A stretch of DNA of 64,000 nucleotides from DASQZT01 sp963728965 (GCA_963728965.1 CAVSMH010000006.1:868001-932000), one strand, 5' to 3'; numbered from the stretch's first letter, positions 32,323 through 41,424 are shown. Notes: a model not told the origin generated them from the sequence alone. Numbers and translations: made by a program.

Positions 32323-33614
32323 TGGTGCCGGCGCAGCGAATGCTGTGGCTGGCGGCGGCGCTGGCGCTGCCGCTGGCAACGGTGGCGGGGCTGGAGCCGG
32401 CGGTGCGGGAGCCGTGCGCGGCGGCGCTGGGAATCGGCGTCGTGGCGGCGGTGGTGGACGCGGCGCTGGGGCGGGACCGGCTGCGGGCGCTGAATCTCCG
32501 GCTGCCGCCGACGATGCGGTTGACCAAGGATGTGGCCGCGAAGCTGCCGGTGACGGTGGAGAACGGGATGGGCCGGCCGCGGCGCATCCGGGTGGCGGTG
32601 CGGATGCCGGCGGGCATCGAGGCGGAGCGGACCACGGAGGAAGTGGCGGCACCGCCCGGCAACTCCGTCTTCGAATGGGACGTGGTGGGGCGCGCGCGCG
32701 GCGATCACCCGCTCGACCGGTTGTATCTGGAGACGCCGTCCCCCTGGGGACTCTGGCAGATGCGCGAGCCGCGGCAGGTCGGGTTCACGTTTCGCGTGTA
32801 CCCGAACCTGCGGGACCGCGCCACGGCCTCGCTGTTCCTGAAGAGCGCGCCGGGTGCGCGCATGCGCCGGCTGGTGGGCAAGGGACGGGAGTTCGACAAC
32901 CTGCGGCACTATCTCGCGGGCGACAATTTCGAAGACATCCACTGGAAGGCGACCGCGCGGCGCGGGTTCCCGGTGGTGAAACTGTACCGCGTGGAGCATG
33001 CGCAGGAGGTATACGCGGTGATCGATGCATCGCGGCTCTCGGCGCGCGAGGGGATCCTGGAGAGTTACGTAGATGCGGCGCTGCACCTGGCGATTGTGGC
33101 CGAGCGGCAGGGGGACCGCTTCGGCCTGGTGACGTTCAGCGACCGCACCCAGCAGTTCGTACGGGCGCGCGGAGGGCTGGGCCATTTCCGGCTGTGCCGC
33201 GAGGCTATCTACAACCTGCGCGCGGAGCGGGTAAGCCCGGATTTTCGGGAGGTGTTCACGAGCCTGCAACTGCACCTGCGGCGGCGGTCGCTGATCGTGT
33301 TCTTCACGTCGCTCGACGATGCCCTGCTGGCGGAGACGTTCGAGCGCGAGATTCCCCTGCTGGCGCGCCGTCACCTGGTGCTGGTGAACGTGACGCGGAC
33401 GGCGGCCATGAAGCCGCTGTTCAGCGGGGAGCCGCCGAAGGACGTAGACGGAGTGTATGAGGGGCTGGCCGGGCAGATGTTGTGGAACCGCATGCGGGCG
33501 CTCGCGATTGCCCTGGGCCACCGCGGCGTGAAGTTGACCCTGGTGGAAGCGGGCGGGATCAAGACCAGCGTGACCGCGGAGTATCTGGAAGTGAAGCGGA
33601 GGCAGGCGCTGTGA
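32319..33614 (+). CDS. DUF58 (vWA-like) membrane-anchored protein
   Basis: A 431-residue protein. Two N-terminal membrane segments (MLWLAAALALPLATVAGL and a second at about 35-50) are followed by a beta-rich domain and the DUF58 core: FDNLRHYLAGDNFEDIHWKA and a vWA-like strand EVYAVIDASRLSA with a DxS metal-binding start. DUF58 proteins pair with MoxR in many phyla. Its ATG overlaps the MoxR stop by four bases. Likely substrate or adaptor of the ATPase. Confidence 0.93.
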   Translation: MMVPAQRMLWLAAALALPLATVAGLEPAVREPCAAALGIGVVAAVVDAALGRDRLRALNLRLPPTMRLTKDVAAKLPVTVENGMGRPRRIRVAVRMPAGIEAERTTEEVAAPPGNSVFEWDVVGRARGDHPLDRLYLETPSPWGLWQMREPRQVGFTFRVYPNLRDRATASLFLKSAPGARMRRLVGKGREFDNLRHYLAGDNFEDIHWKATARRGFPVVKLYRVEHAQEVYAVIDASRLSAREGILESYVDAALHLAIVAERQGDRFGLVTFSDRTQQFVRARGGLGHFRLCREAIYNLRAERVSPDFREVFTSLQLHLRRRSLIVFFTSLDDALLAETFEREIPLLARRHLVLVNVTRTAAMKPLFSGEPPKDVDGVYEGLAGQMLWNRMRALAIALGHRGVKLTLVEAGGIKTSVTAEYLEVKRRQAL

Positions 33615-34591
33615 TCATCGATCTGCCGCGCTTCGTGGGGGCGGAGCGGCCGTACTGGGACGAGATGGAGAGGGTGCTGCGGAGGATTGAAACCGATCCG
33701 GAGCGGCGCATGCCGCTGGGGGAGATCCAGCGGCTGCATTATCTATACGAGCGCTGCTCGGCCGACCTGGCGCGGCTGGACACGTTTTCCACCGAGCCGC
33801 GGCTGCGCGGGTTTCTGGAATCGCTGGTGTCGCGGGCGTACAGCGAGATCCACGAGACGCGGGCGCCGCTCGGGGTGCGATGGCGAAGCCTGGCGCCGGC
33901 GTTCGCGCAGGCGTTCCGGCGGCACCCGAGGGCGTTTGGCCTCTCGGCCGGGGTGACCCTGCTGGGATGTCTGTTCGGGTGGTTCGCGCTGGTGCACGAT
34001 CCGCAGGCCAGGGCCGTCCTGATGCCGTTTCCGGGGCTGATGGTTTCGCCCGCCGAGCGGGTAGCGAAAGAAGAGAGCGCGCGGGGGGACCGGCTCCAGG
34101 GCAGGAAGGGGACGTTCTCGGCGGAGTTGATGTCGAACAACATCCGAGTGACGTTGATGGCGATGGCGGCGGGGATCACGTGGGGCGCGGGAACGCTGAT
34201 CCTACTGTTCGGCAACGGCGTTTTTCTGGGCGCGGTGATGGCGGATTACGTAACGGCCGGGCAGGGCACCTTTCTGGCGGGATGGCTGCTGCCGCACGGA
34301 TCCATCGAAATCCCGGCGATCCTGCTGGGCGGACAGGCGGGATTCATTCTGGCGGGGGCGCTGATCGGTTGGGGCGGGCGCGCTTCGCGGACGGAGCGCT
34401 TTCGCGGGGTGGGGCACGACCTGTTCGCGATTGCGGCGGGCGCGGCGGCGATGCTGGTGTGGGCGGGGCTGGTGGAGGCGTTCATCTCGCAATACCACCA
34501 GCCGGTGATTCCGTACGGCCTCAAGATCGGCTTCGGCATTTGCGAGATGGCGGCGCTGATCGTGTTTCTGGGATGGGCGGGGCGCGAATGA
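33611..34591 (+). CDS. SpoIIM-family membrane protein
   Basis: A 326-residue polytopic protein of the stage II sporulation protein M superfamily: a soluble N-terminus (PRFVGAERPYWDEMERVLRR), then about six membrane helices with AELMSNNIRVTLMAMAAGIT and HGSIEIPAILLGG. The organism is not expected to sporulate, so this is the widespread non-sporulation version that keeps company with MoxR and RDD genes. The GTG at 33611 overlaps the DUF58 stop (GTGA). Confidence 0.9.
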   Translation: MIIDLPRFVGAERPYWDEMERVLRRIETDPERRMPLGEIQRLHYLYERCSADLARLDTFSTEPRLRGFLESLVSRAYSEIHETRAPLGVRWRSLAPAFAQAFRRHPRAFGLSAGVTLLGCLFGWFALVHDPQARAVLMPFPGLMVSPAERVAKEESARGDRLQGRKGTFSAELMSNNIRVTLMAMAAGITWGAGTLILLFGNGVFLGAVMADYVTAGQGTFLAGWLLPHGSIEIPAILLGGQAGFILAGALIGWGGRASRTERFRGVGHDLFAIAAGAAAMLVWAGLVEAFISQYHQPVIPYGLKIGFGICEMAALIVFLGWAGRE

Positions 34592-35346
34592 ACGCGAAGC
34601 GGGAGTCGACGCTGACGATCGAAACGCCCGAGGGGGTGGTGTTCTCCTACCAACTGGCCACGCCGGTGGCGCGCGGGCTGGCGTGGGCGGTGGATGCGGC
34701 AGGCATCGGGGCGGCAAGCTACCTGGTGGGGATGACGGTCCGCACGTTGGGATTTCTGAGCCGGGACCTGGCGCAAGCCGTGGCGCTGGCGTCCTACTTC
34801 CTGATTTCGGTGGTGTACGGCATGGTGCTCGAATGGCGCTGGCGCGGGCAGACGGTGGGCAAGCGGGTGCTGGGGCTGCGCGTGATCGATGCCCAGGGAC
34901 TGCGCCTTCAGTTTCCGCAGATCGCGCTGCGCAACCTGCTACGCACGATCGATGCGCTGCCGGTGTTGTACCTGGTGGGCGCGGCGGCGGCGTTCTTCAG
35001 CCGGAAGGGGCAGAGGCTGGGCGACCTGGCGGCCAACACCGTGGTGGCGATGGAGCGGAGCCGGAAGGAACCGGACCTGGAGCAGATCGCCCCTGCCAAA
35101 TACAATTCGCTGATGGCGTACCCGCACCTGGCGGCGCGGCTGCGCGGTTCGGTGAGGCCGGAAGCGGTGGGGCTGGCCGTGCGCGCGCTGACGCAGCGCG
35201 ACGGGTATGAGCCGGCGGCGCGGATGGAACTGTTCCGCGACCTGGCGGAGTATTTTCGAAAGCTGGCGCCGTTCCCGGAAAGCGCGGTGGAGGGGCTGAC
35301 CGATGAACAGTACGTGCGGAGCGCGTTGCGGGTGATCTATCGCTGA
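34588..35346 (+). CDS. RDD-family membrane protein, last gene of the operon
   Basis: A 252-residue protein with RDD-domain segments ATPVARGLAWAVDAAGIG and GQTVGKRVLGLRVIDAQGL, three or four membrane helices, and a cytoplasmic C-terminal domain of about 85 residues (VRPEAVGLAVRALTQRDGY, EYFRKLAPFPESAVEGL). Unlike the first RDD gene it lacks a zinc ribbon. ATG 34588 overlaps the SpoIIM stop by four bases. No strong terminator was found after it. Confidence 0.9.
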   Translation: MNAKRESTLTIETPEGVVFSYQLATPVARGLAWAVDAAGIGAASYLVGMTVRTLGFLSRDLAQAVALASYFLISVVYGMVLEWRWRGQTVGKRVLGLRVIDAQGLRLQFPQIALRNLLRTIDALPVLYLVGAAAAFFSRKGQRLGDLAANTVVAMERSRKEPDLEQIAPAKYNSLMAYPHLAARLRGSVRPEAVGLAVRALTQRDGYEPAARMELFRDLAEYFRKLAPFPESAVEGLTDEQYVRSALRVIYR

Positions 35347-35494
35347 GGGCGTCGCGCGGGGCGAGCGGGAGGAACGGGGGGATGGGGCGAGCCAGAAGAT
35401 ACAATACCGGGAAGGTGGCCCGACCGTAGTTGAAAGTTAGAGCGGCGATTCGTGCCCATGTTACTACGCCACCGGTTGAAGAGCCTCGGTTCCG

Positions 35495-35527
35495 AGGGCT
35501 GGTTATCAACTAGGGCTGGTTATCAAC
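35495..35527. repeat. 16-bp tandem direct repeat
   Basis: AGGGCTGGTTATCAAC occurs at 35495-35510 and again at 35512-35527, separated by one T. It lies in the short gap before the 586-residue membrane protein and could be a regulator-binding pair or simple slippage. Confidence 0.7.
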
Positions 35528-35556
35528 GATGGAGACCGGGATTGGGGAGCGGCTGA

Positions 35557-37317
35557 GTGGGTGGCAGCGTAGAGCCTGAACAACCTGAATTGGCGGCTCT
35601 GGCTCAGCAGGTCGAAAACTTGCGGCAACGGGTAAGTTCGCTCGAACGGCTGCTCGGAGTAGTCCCAACAGAACCTCCCGATCGAGTCGTGGAAGCGATC
35701 ACTCCGCTGCCCGGGCCAACCAAATCCTTGCTCGGCAATACCACACTCATTCCCCTCGTTGGAAAGGGCTTGCTCGGCATTGCCGGGGCCTATCTGCTGC
35801 GAGCCCTCACTGAGCGGGGGATGTTTCCGCTGAAGGTGGGGGTGGCGATCGCTATCGTTTACGCGCTTGGCTGGCTGCTTCTGGCGGCGCGTACCGCACC
35901 GAAGGAACACGTCATGGCGGCGTACGCGAGCACATCGGTTCTCATTCTGATGCCGCTCGTATGGGAAGCCACGGTGCGCTTCCACGCGATCTCCTGCTGG
36001 ACCGCCGCCTGGATTCTGTTCCTGTTCTCGGCTTTCGGTCTGGCGCTCTCATGGCGGAGGTTCCTCTCGGTCCTCGCTTCGATCACCGTGATGGCGGGGG
36101 TACTGACGTCGCTGGCGCTGCTGATCGCCACCGACAACCTGGCACCCTTCACGCTGGGGTTGCTGGGTATGGCAGCCGCGGTGGAGTTTTCCGCCTGCAC
36201 GAGGCATAGATTGGGCCTGCGATGGTTTGCCGCCTGCTCCGCGGACTTGGCGGTACTGCTGCTAACCTACTTTGTCACTCGCGTGGAAGGCCTGCCAGCG
36301 GGGTACGCCGCTATCCCGCTGGGAACCACGCTGGCCGTGCAGGTGAGCCTGCTCCTCATCTATCTGTCCAGTACCACTGTCCGCACGCTGTTCGAAGGAC
36401 TTCCTGTCACGACGTTCGAAACGGTTCAGTGGCTGGCCGCCTTTGCTCTCTCCCTGGGCGGAGCGCTACGTTTGGCGCGCGGCAATCCCACCGCTGTGAA
36501 CGCGGTTTCCATCTTCAGTTTAGGTTGCGGCGCGGCGTGTTATGTGATCTCCTTCGCATTCCTGGGACGGGCGGGCAAGCACGACCGAAATTTCTATACC
36601 TACGCCACGTTCGGATTGTTGCTCGTTTTCGGCGGAAGCCGACTCCTGGTCTCGGGTATCGCTGGGGCGCTGGTGCTCTCCGTTCTCGCTTTGGTGTGCC
36701 TGTGGACCGGCCGGGAATCCGGCCGCATGACCCTCAAGTGGCACGGAACGCTATACCTGCTCTCGGCCTCGGTTTTTTCCGGACTGGCGGAGTGGACGGC
36801 GGCGCGTCTGCTGCCAGCCAGAGCGGTTTGGGTTCCGCTACCACCGGAGGCCCGCGCCGCCGCGGCCGCCGCCGTCCTGGCCTACGCGCTGGCCTGGCGG
36901 AGCCCACGAACCGGCAGTTGGCCGTGGCCCCGCCGGTTGGTGGTCCTGCTGCTGGCGGCCAACTGCGCCTGTATTGCCACGGGAATCTCCGTAGGCGCCT
37001 TGGCGGCGCTTTGCGGCGGCCCCGGCGCCCCATCCCAGCTCTCGGCGTTCTGTCCCACCACGCGCACCGGCATGCTGACAGCATGGGCCCTGCTGATGGC
37101 CTGGAGCGGAACGAAATGGGGGCGATTCGAGGCGGTCTGGCTGGTCTACCCGCTCTTGGCCTTCACCGGCTATAAGCTCGCGGTGCAGGATTTACTCCAC
37201 GGCCAAACCCTGTCCCTGTTTGCCTCGCTGTTCCTGTTCGGAGGCGCGCTGATTCTGCTGCCTTGGATTCTTCAGAAGAGCACGAGCAGAAACCCGGCCG
37301 GAGGGGCCCAACGGTAG
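35557..37317 (+). CDS. Large polytopic membrane protein (DUF2339-like)
   Basis: A 586-residue protein. The N-terminus has a coiled coil (AALAQQVENLRQRVSSLERL) followed by about sixteen hydrophobic helices that run to the C-terminus. This architecture, coiled coil plus many membrane helices, recalls DUF2339 proteins but I cannot confirm it. The GTG at 35557 is the first in-frame start after the direct repeat. It is convergent with the cytochrome operon, with only 9 bases between the stops. Confidence 0.72.
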   Translation: MGGSVEPEQPELAALAQQVENLRQRVSSLERLLGVVPTEPPDRVVEAITPLPGPTKSLLGNTTLIPLVGKGLLGIAGAYLLRALTERGMFPLKVGVAIAIVYALGWLLLAARTAPKEHVMAAYASTSVLILMPLVWEATVRFHAISCWTAAWILFLFSAFGLALSWRRFLSVLASITVMAGVLTSLALLIATDNLAPFTLGLLGMAAAVEFSACTRHRLGLRWFAACSADLAVLLLTYFVTRVEGLPAGYAAIPLGTTLAVQVSLLLIYLSSTTVRTLFEGLPVTTFETVQWLAAFALSLGGALRLARGNPTAVNAVSIFSLGCGAACYVISFAFLGRAGKHDRNFYTYATFGLLLVFGGSRLLVSGIAGALVLSVLALVCLWTGRESGRMTLKWHGTLYLLSASVFSGLAEWTAARLLPARAVWVPLPPEARAAAAAAVLAYALAWRSPRTGSWPWPRRLVVLLLAANCACIATGISVGALAALCGGPGAPSQLSAFCPTTRTGMLTAWALLMAWSGTKWGRFEAVWLVYPLLAFTGYKLAVQDLLHGQTLSLFASLFLFGGALILLPWILQKSTSRNPAGGAQR

Positions 37318-37326
37318 CGCCTCGAT

Positions 37327-38547
37327 TCAAGTCCGGCGCTGTTTGCGCCACTGGATCATCAACCAGAGGCCCACCAGCGTGACCGAGATCGCCGCCAGGG
37401 AAGCGACCAGGCCGAAGCGTCTGACGTCCCGCTCGTGCAGCGCAGCCTGTCCGGCTCTGTAATCCTCGGCGGCGATCGACAGGCCCTCCTGCGCCGCCGT
37501 GCTCACCTCCTGGAAGGCAAACGCGTGCACGTTCGCTCGCGCTTTGACCAGGCTTTGGCGTGCATCTCGCTGGCGCAGGATGGCGTCCGACACCTCCACA
37601 CCCGAATTCTGCGCCTGATCCAGAAGCGCATCGGCCGCGGCGATCCGGTTCTGGAGATTGACTATCAGAGCGGCCATCTGCGCTGCAATCTGTCCGCCGG
37701 CAGAGTCCGAATCGTGGCATTGTTTGCAGACTGCGTCCTTGCCGCCCAGCATCTGGTCGGTCGCCTTCAGGATGGCGTGGTTGCTGTGGCAGACGACGCA
37801 GGCTCCGGTGGGCATGGCGGAAAACACGGGTTGGTGCGGGCTCTTCTGGAACAGTTGCTCTTCAAAGCTGTGGCAGTTGCCGCACACCGCGCCCACGGAA
37901 GCAACGGCTGGCGGTTTGGCTCCGTGGTTGCCGTGACAGGTGGCGCAAGTCGGCGCGGAGAGATCACCACGTTGGGAGACCTCTTCCCAATGCACGCTTT
38001 TCAGATAATTTGCGTACTGGTCGGTTGGGATCTGGTAGGGAGCCATGTGAGCCGGGTCCGCGTGGCAATGTGCGCAGGTCTTAGGCAGGTTCAGCGGGTA
38101 GACCGGCGACATCGGGTCGTGCACGGGGAGAATGTTGTGGACGCTGTGGCAATCGATGCAGGTAGCCACCCTGGTGTCCCCCTTCGCGAGCCGCTGGCCG
38201 TGCGTGCTTGTCAGGTACTCGGAATATTGGTCCACTCGCTCGGATGGATTGTACTTTCGCATGAAATTCGGATCGCTGTGGCATCCGGCGCAGAGTTTCG
38301 GAATCGCTGTACGGGGGGGCACGCCCACGAATCCGTGAGCCTTGCTCATGGCCGCCTGGGGATCGTCGGAATTGGGGTCGCCGCCGTGGCAAGCGGCGCA
38401 AGTGAATCCGTGCTGGAAATGCGTGCCGCTCCGAAACACAATAGCCGGTGCCTGCAAATTGCCCGTCATTTGGGAGTGGCAGTCGAAACACGAGTCCTTC
38501 CCGGGCAACAGGAGCTCCGCCAGCAGGAGTAGAACCGCGTATTTCAT
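37327..38547 (-). CDS. Nine-heme c-type cytochrome with membrane anchor
   Basis: A 406-residue exported protein (signal MKYAVLLLLAELLLPG). Nine CxxCH sites are visible: CFDCH, CAACH, CAGCH, CIDCH, CAHCH, CATCH, CGNCH, CVVCH and CKQCH. The heme-free C-terminal 130 residues are helical, with a final membrane segment (LVASLAAISVTLVGLWLMI). The many distal histidines (for example SVHNILPVH, GNHGAKPP) suit bis-His ligation. It should carry electrons in the periplasm. ATG 38547 overlaps the cytochrome b stop by four bases, so it probably belongs to the same quinol-oxidising complex. Confidence 0.88.
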   Translation of the reverse strand: MKYAVLLLLAELLLPGKDSCFDCHSQMTGNLQAPAIVFRSGTHFQHGFTCAACHGGDPNSDDPQAAMSKAHGFVGVPPRTAIPKLCAGCHSDPNFMRKYNPSERVDQYSEYLTSTHGQRLAKGDTRVATCIDCHSVHNILPVHDPMSPVYPLNLPKTCAHCHADPAHMAPYQIPTDQYANYLKSVHWEEVSQRGDLSAPTCATCHGNHGAKPPAVASVGAVCGNCHSFEEQLFQKSPHQPVFSAMPTGACVVCHSNHAILKATDQMLGGKDAVCKQCHDSDSAGGQIAAQMAALIVNLQNRIAAADALLDQAQNSGVEVSDAILRQRDARQSLVKARANVHAFAFQEVSTAAQEGLSIAAEDYRAGQAALHERDVRRFGLVASLAAISVTLVGLWLMIQWRKQRRT

Positions 38548-39650
38548 CGCAAATACCCCAGCAGAGAAAATGTGGCGAGATAGGCTAGCAATGCCACTGC
38601 TGCGCCGGTCACCAGCCGGCTTCGCACGGCCCCATTGGGGCGGGCGCCCCAGAATGGAAGCGCCGCCCACCAGATGGCCAGCAGCCCAAAACCGAGTATC
38701 CCCACAACCTCCCCCTCAATACCAAAAACGTGGCCGGGGATTAATTTGAGGGTGTAGAACGGTGCCAGGAAATACCACTCCGGCCGGATGCCCGCTGGAG
38801 CGGGGGCAAAGGCGTCGGCTTTCTGGCCCAATTCCCACGGAAAGAAAGCCGCCAACATGCCCAGGAGCGCCAGCGCACCGTACCAGACCATCAATTCATG
38901 CAGAAAGAAATCGGGGAAGAAGGGCATATGCGAAGGTTTCCCGGCAGCACGGTCAAGGCGCTTCTCGATCCACGGCGGCGTGCTGATGCCGAACTTCTGA
39001 ATCAAGCCCAGATGGAAAAGGAGGAAAAGCGAAGTCAAGGCCGGCAGAACGGCCACGTGAAATCCGAAAAAGCGGGTCAGCGTGGCGCCGCCAACCGTGT
39101 TGCCTCCCCGCAGATAGCGGCCCAGGGTAGGGCCGACCCCCGGCACGAAGTTAGCCATATCGGTGCCGACCTTCGTGGCAAAAAAGGAGACCGTGTTCCA
39201 GGGCAGCAGGTAGCCGCTGAACCCGAACGCCAAGGCCAGCGCAAGCAGCCCCACCCCGCTGAGCCAAACCAGTTCGCGCGGCCTCCGGTAGGCGTGCAGA
39301 AACGCCACGCTGAACATGTGCACGAACGCCGCCAGGATCATCAGGTTCGCCGACCAACTGTGGATGGATCGAATCAGCCAGCCAAACGCCACCCGGGTCA
39401 CGATGAATTGCACGCTCTCGTAAGCGTCCGTGGGTGTCGGGCGGTAGTACACCAGCAGCAGAATGCCAGTGATGACCTGGACTAAGAAAAGGAATAGGGT
39501 GATGCCGCCAAATGTGTACCAGAGGGTGCCCGAATGGACCGGCACCGTTTTATGCGCAATGAACTCCCGGATGGAGTCCCAAGCCAGCCGCTCCTGAAAC
39601 CAGCTCGCGACGGTTCTCTTTCGGCGATCGCGTGGCTCGATGGGTAGCAT
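38544..39650 (-). CDS. Cytochrome b (b6/subunit IV type) of a quinol-cytochrome c oxidoreductase
   Basis: A 368-residue membrane protein. Four heme-ligating histidines are seen in the pairs IRSIHSWSANLMI/VHMF and FFGFHVAVLPAL/LFHLGL. The quinol-site motif PEWYFLAPFYTLKLIPG is present, here as IRPEWYFLAPF. The N-terminal portion resembles cytochrome b6 and the C-terminal portion subunit IV, fused as in many bacterial complexes. It is the second gene after the Rieske protein. Confidence 0.93.
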   Translation of the reverse strand: MLPIEPRDRRKRTVASWFQERLAWDSIREFIAHKTVPVHSGTLWYTFGGITLFLFLVQVITGILLLVYYRPTPTDAYESVQFIVTRVAFGWLIRSIHSWSANLMILAAFVHMFSVAFLHAYRRPRELVWLSGVGLLALALAFGFSGYLLPWNTVSFFATKVGTDMANFVPGVGPTLGRYLRGGNTVGGATLTRFFGFHVAVLPALTSLFLLFHLGLIQKFGISTPPWIEKRLDRAAGKPSHMPFFPDFFLHELMVWYGALALLGMLAAFFPWELGQKADAFAPAPAGIRPEWYFLAPFYTLKLIPGHVFGIEGEVVGILGFGLLAIWWAALPFWGARPNGAVRSRLVTGAAVALLAYLATFSLLGYLR

Positions 39651-39666
39651 GGCGCGCTCGTTTGCG

Positions 39667-40116
39667 TCAGGTGCGGGAGATCACCACCTCGTCCCCACGC
39701 AAATGAACCGTTAACTCCTTCAATGGAGCGGGTGGTGGTCCTGAAATGACTTTTCCGTTCAGATCATATTGACCGTTGTGACAGGCGCACCAGATCAGCT
39801 TGCGCTCCCCATCGTACTGGACGATGCAGCCCAGATGGGTGCAAATCGCGGAGAAGGCGCGCCAGTCGGATTGCGTGAGCCGGATGAGCAGAACGGGCTG
39901 TGTCCCGAATTTGACGATCTTGCCGTTGTTCGGGCGGAGGTCTTGTGCCTTCCCGTCCACCACCTCGTTGACCGAGGCTTCTGAAACGGCCGGGGGATTC
40001 AGGAACCGGATGACGGGATAAAGAAACGAGATCAGCGAACCGATGAAGCCGCCGCCGAAGATCCCAAAAGCGATATTGCGACGCAGTTCCCGCATTCCGT
40101 CTACGCCCCGCGGCAT
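39667..40116 (-). CDS. Rieske iron-sulfur protein
   Basis: A 149-residue protein with an N-terminal membrane helix (NIAFGIFGGGFIGSLISFLYP) and a [2Fe-2S] domain whose ligands are in CTHLGC and CACHNG. The basic N-terminus (RELRRN) may be a Tat-like anchor. It transfers electrons from quinol bound to cytochrome b to the next carrier, here probably the nine-heme protein. ATG 40116 and 40095 are both possible. A promoter is seen at 40170-40198. Confidence 0.93.
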   Translation of the reverse strand: MPRGVDGMRELRRNIAFGIFGGGFIGSLISFLYPVIRFLNPPAVSEASVNEVVDGKAQDLRPNNGKIVKFGTQPVLLIRLTQSDWRAFSAICTHLGCIVQYDGERKLIWCACHNGQYDLNGKVISGPPPAPLKELTVHLRGDEVVISRT

Positions 40117-40615
40117 TCACCGCCGCGCAAGCCGCGCGTACATCCCGCTCTGTCCGTCATGCTGGTTCGATCTTAACGCGTGTTCCATCAATATTCAATG
40201 CATCGTCTGCGCCGGACCGCCCGGCCTGGCCATTCGCTTCCGTTTTAATCATAGGGCCGCGGCGGCGCCCGCCAGGCGGGGGGGGCGGTGTAGAGGTTTC
40301 CGATGCCCGTGCGCATCACCGGCGCCAGTGGGCCCGGAATTCCGTTACGCTGATGAAGTTGCCGCGGCGAGGCGACGCGGTCTGCTGTTGCTGGTGAGGG
40401 CGAGGCCGAGATTGTCGTCCAAGTTCGACTCCCCTATCATCGGCAACTCTGCGCGACGTCAGCGTCAGTTGCCATGCGGCTGCCCACGCGCGATCAGTTG
40501 AGAGAGTAGACAGCAGGCCCGGGGAAACCAGGCCTCGACCGCTCCCGCGCGGTTGCCTGCGGGAACGGCGGGCCGGCCGGACTTACTGGTTGGAAACGGA
40601 CCCGGGACAGCCGAC
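40117..40615. other. Intergenic stretch of about 500 bases
   Basis: Apart from the promoter at 40170-40198 nothing coding is supported. Open frames have no family or ribosome-binding site. The part from about 40260 is very GC-rich and may be a decayed remnant. Confidence 0.4.
40170..40198 (-). promoter_or_regulatory. Candidate sigma-70 promoter of the Rieske/cytochrome b operon
   Basis: Minus strand TTGAAT (40193-40198) and TAAGAT (40170-40175) with a 17-base spacer lie about 55 bases upstream of the Rieske start. The hexamers are moderate matches. Confidence 0.4.
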
Positions 40616-40987
40616 TTACTTTACGCGGGTCAGCTCCATCTTACCTTTCATGGTTCCGCCGTCCGGCATGGAAGCCATCATGTCACCCTTCATGCTATCG
40701 CCCGTGACGGTAAGATCCACCTTGTACACGGACCCGTTTTCGGGGTGTTTGATTTCGAGCGAGAGGCGGTTGCCTTCGATCTTGCCCTTCTGAATCTGCC
40801 ACTGCTGGTTCTCGTCGGGGCCGGCGGTACCGCTGATCCCGGTTCCACTCTGCTTGAGAACGGCATAGGCACTACCGCCCTCACCGCCTTCGGCGCTGAA
40901 GCTGCCGCTCCATTTTCCAGTGACGTCGGCCGCAGCGGCGGCGAAGGCCAACATCGCTCCCAGTACTACGCACACGAGTAACTTCAT
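40616..40987 (-). CDS. Small exported protein, paralogue A
   Basis: A 123-residue protein with a signal peptide (MKLLVCVVLGAMLAFAAAA) and a small beta-rich domain: VTGKWSGSF at the start, ISGTAGPDENQQW, and LTVTGDSMKGD. It is a close relative of the product of 41056-41424. The pattern TGKWSG with VLKQ and LTVTGD is one I associate with small acidobacterial proteins of unknown function. Tandem duplication is clear. Confidence 0.75.
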   Translation of the reverse strand: MKLLVCVVLGAMLAFAAAAADVTGKWSGSFSAEGGEGGSAYAVLKQSGTGISGTAGPDENQQWQIQKGKIEGNRLSLEIKHPENGSVYKVDLTVTGDSMKGDMMASMPDGGTMKGKMELTRVK

Positions 40988-41055
40988 GAATACGCTCCTA
41001 GCATCGAGTCACTTACAGGACATTGCGCGGTGCCCGGACGGATCCCGGGGACCGG

Positions 41056-41424
41056 CTATTTCATGCGCGCCAGTTGCAGTTTGCCTTTCAAGGGGCGGCC
41101 ATCGGGACCGGTTGCCACCACATCACCGGCGAGACTGTCGCCGGCGAGCGTCAGTTCGCATTTGTAAACTATGCCATCGGGGGATTTGACCTCGAAACTG
41201 ACTTTATCGCCCGCGACCTTGCCGTTCTGAAACGGCCATTGCTCGGTTTCATTCGGACCGCCGCTGCCGGTGAGAATGGCGCCGTCCTGCTTCAGAATGA
41301 CGAACGCCGAGCCGTCCTCACCGCTCTCCTGCTGCAAGGTTCCGGACCACTTGCCGCTCGCATCCGCGGCGGCGGCGGCGAACGCCAGAAACATCGCCAG
41401 CATGACACACAGGAACAGCTTCAT
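41056..41424 (-). CDS. Small exported protein, paralogue B
   Basis: A 122-residue protein, start MKLFLCVMLAMFLAFAAAA, then ASGKWSGTL, ILTGSGGPNETEQW and LTLAGDSLAGD. It aligns end to end with the product of 40616-40987 and is separated from it by 68 bases, so the pair arose by tandem duplication. Both lie divergent from the TPR gene. Function unknown; a beta-sandwich binding fold is a reasonable guess. Confidence 0.75.
   Translation of the reverse strand: MKLFLCVMLAMFLAFAAAAADASGKWSGTLQQESGEDGSAFVILKQDGAILTGSGGPNETEQWPFQNGKVAGDKVSFEVKSPDGIVYKCELTLAGDSLAGDVVATGPDGRPLKGKLQLARMK

Noticed and set aside
40043..40501. Plus-strand 152-codon frame in the gap before the small secreted proteins
   Set aside because: No ribosome-binding site, no family, Arg/Ala-rich; starts inside the Rieske gene on the other strand.
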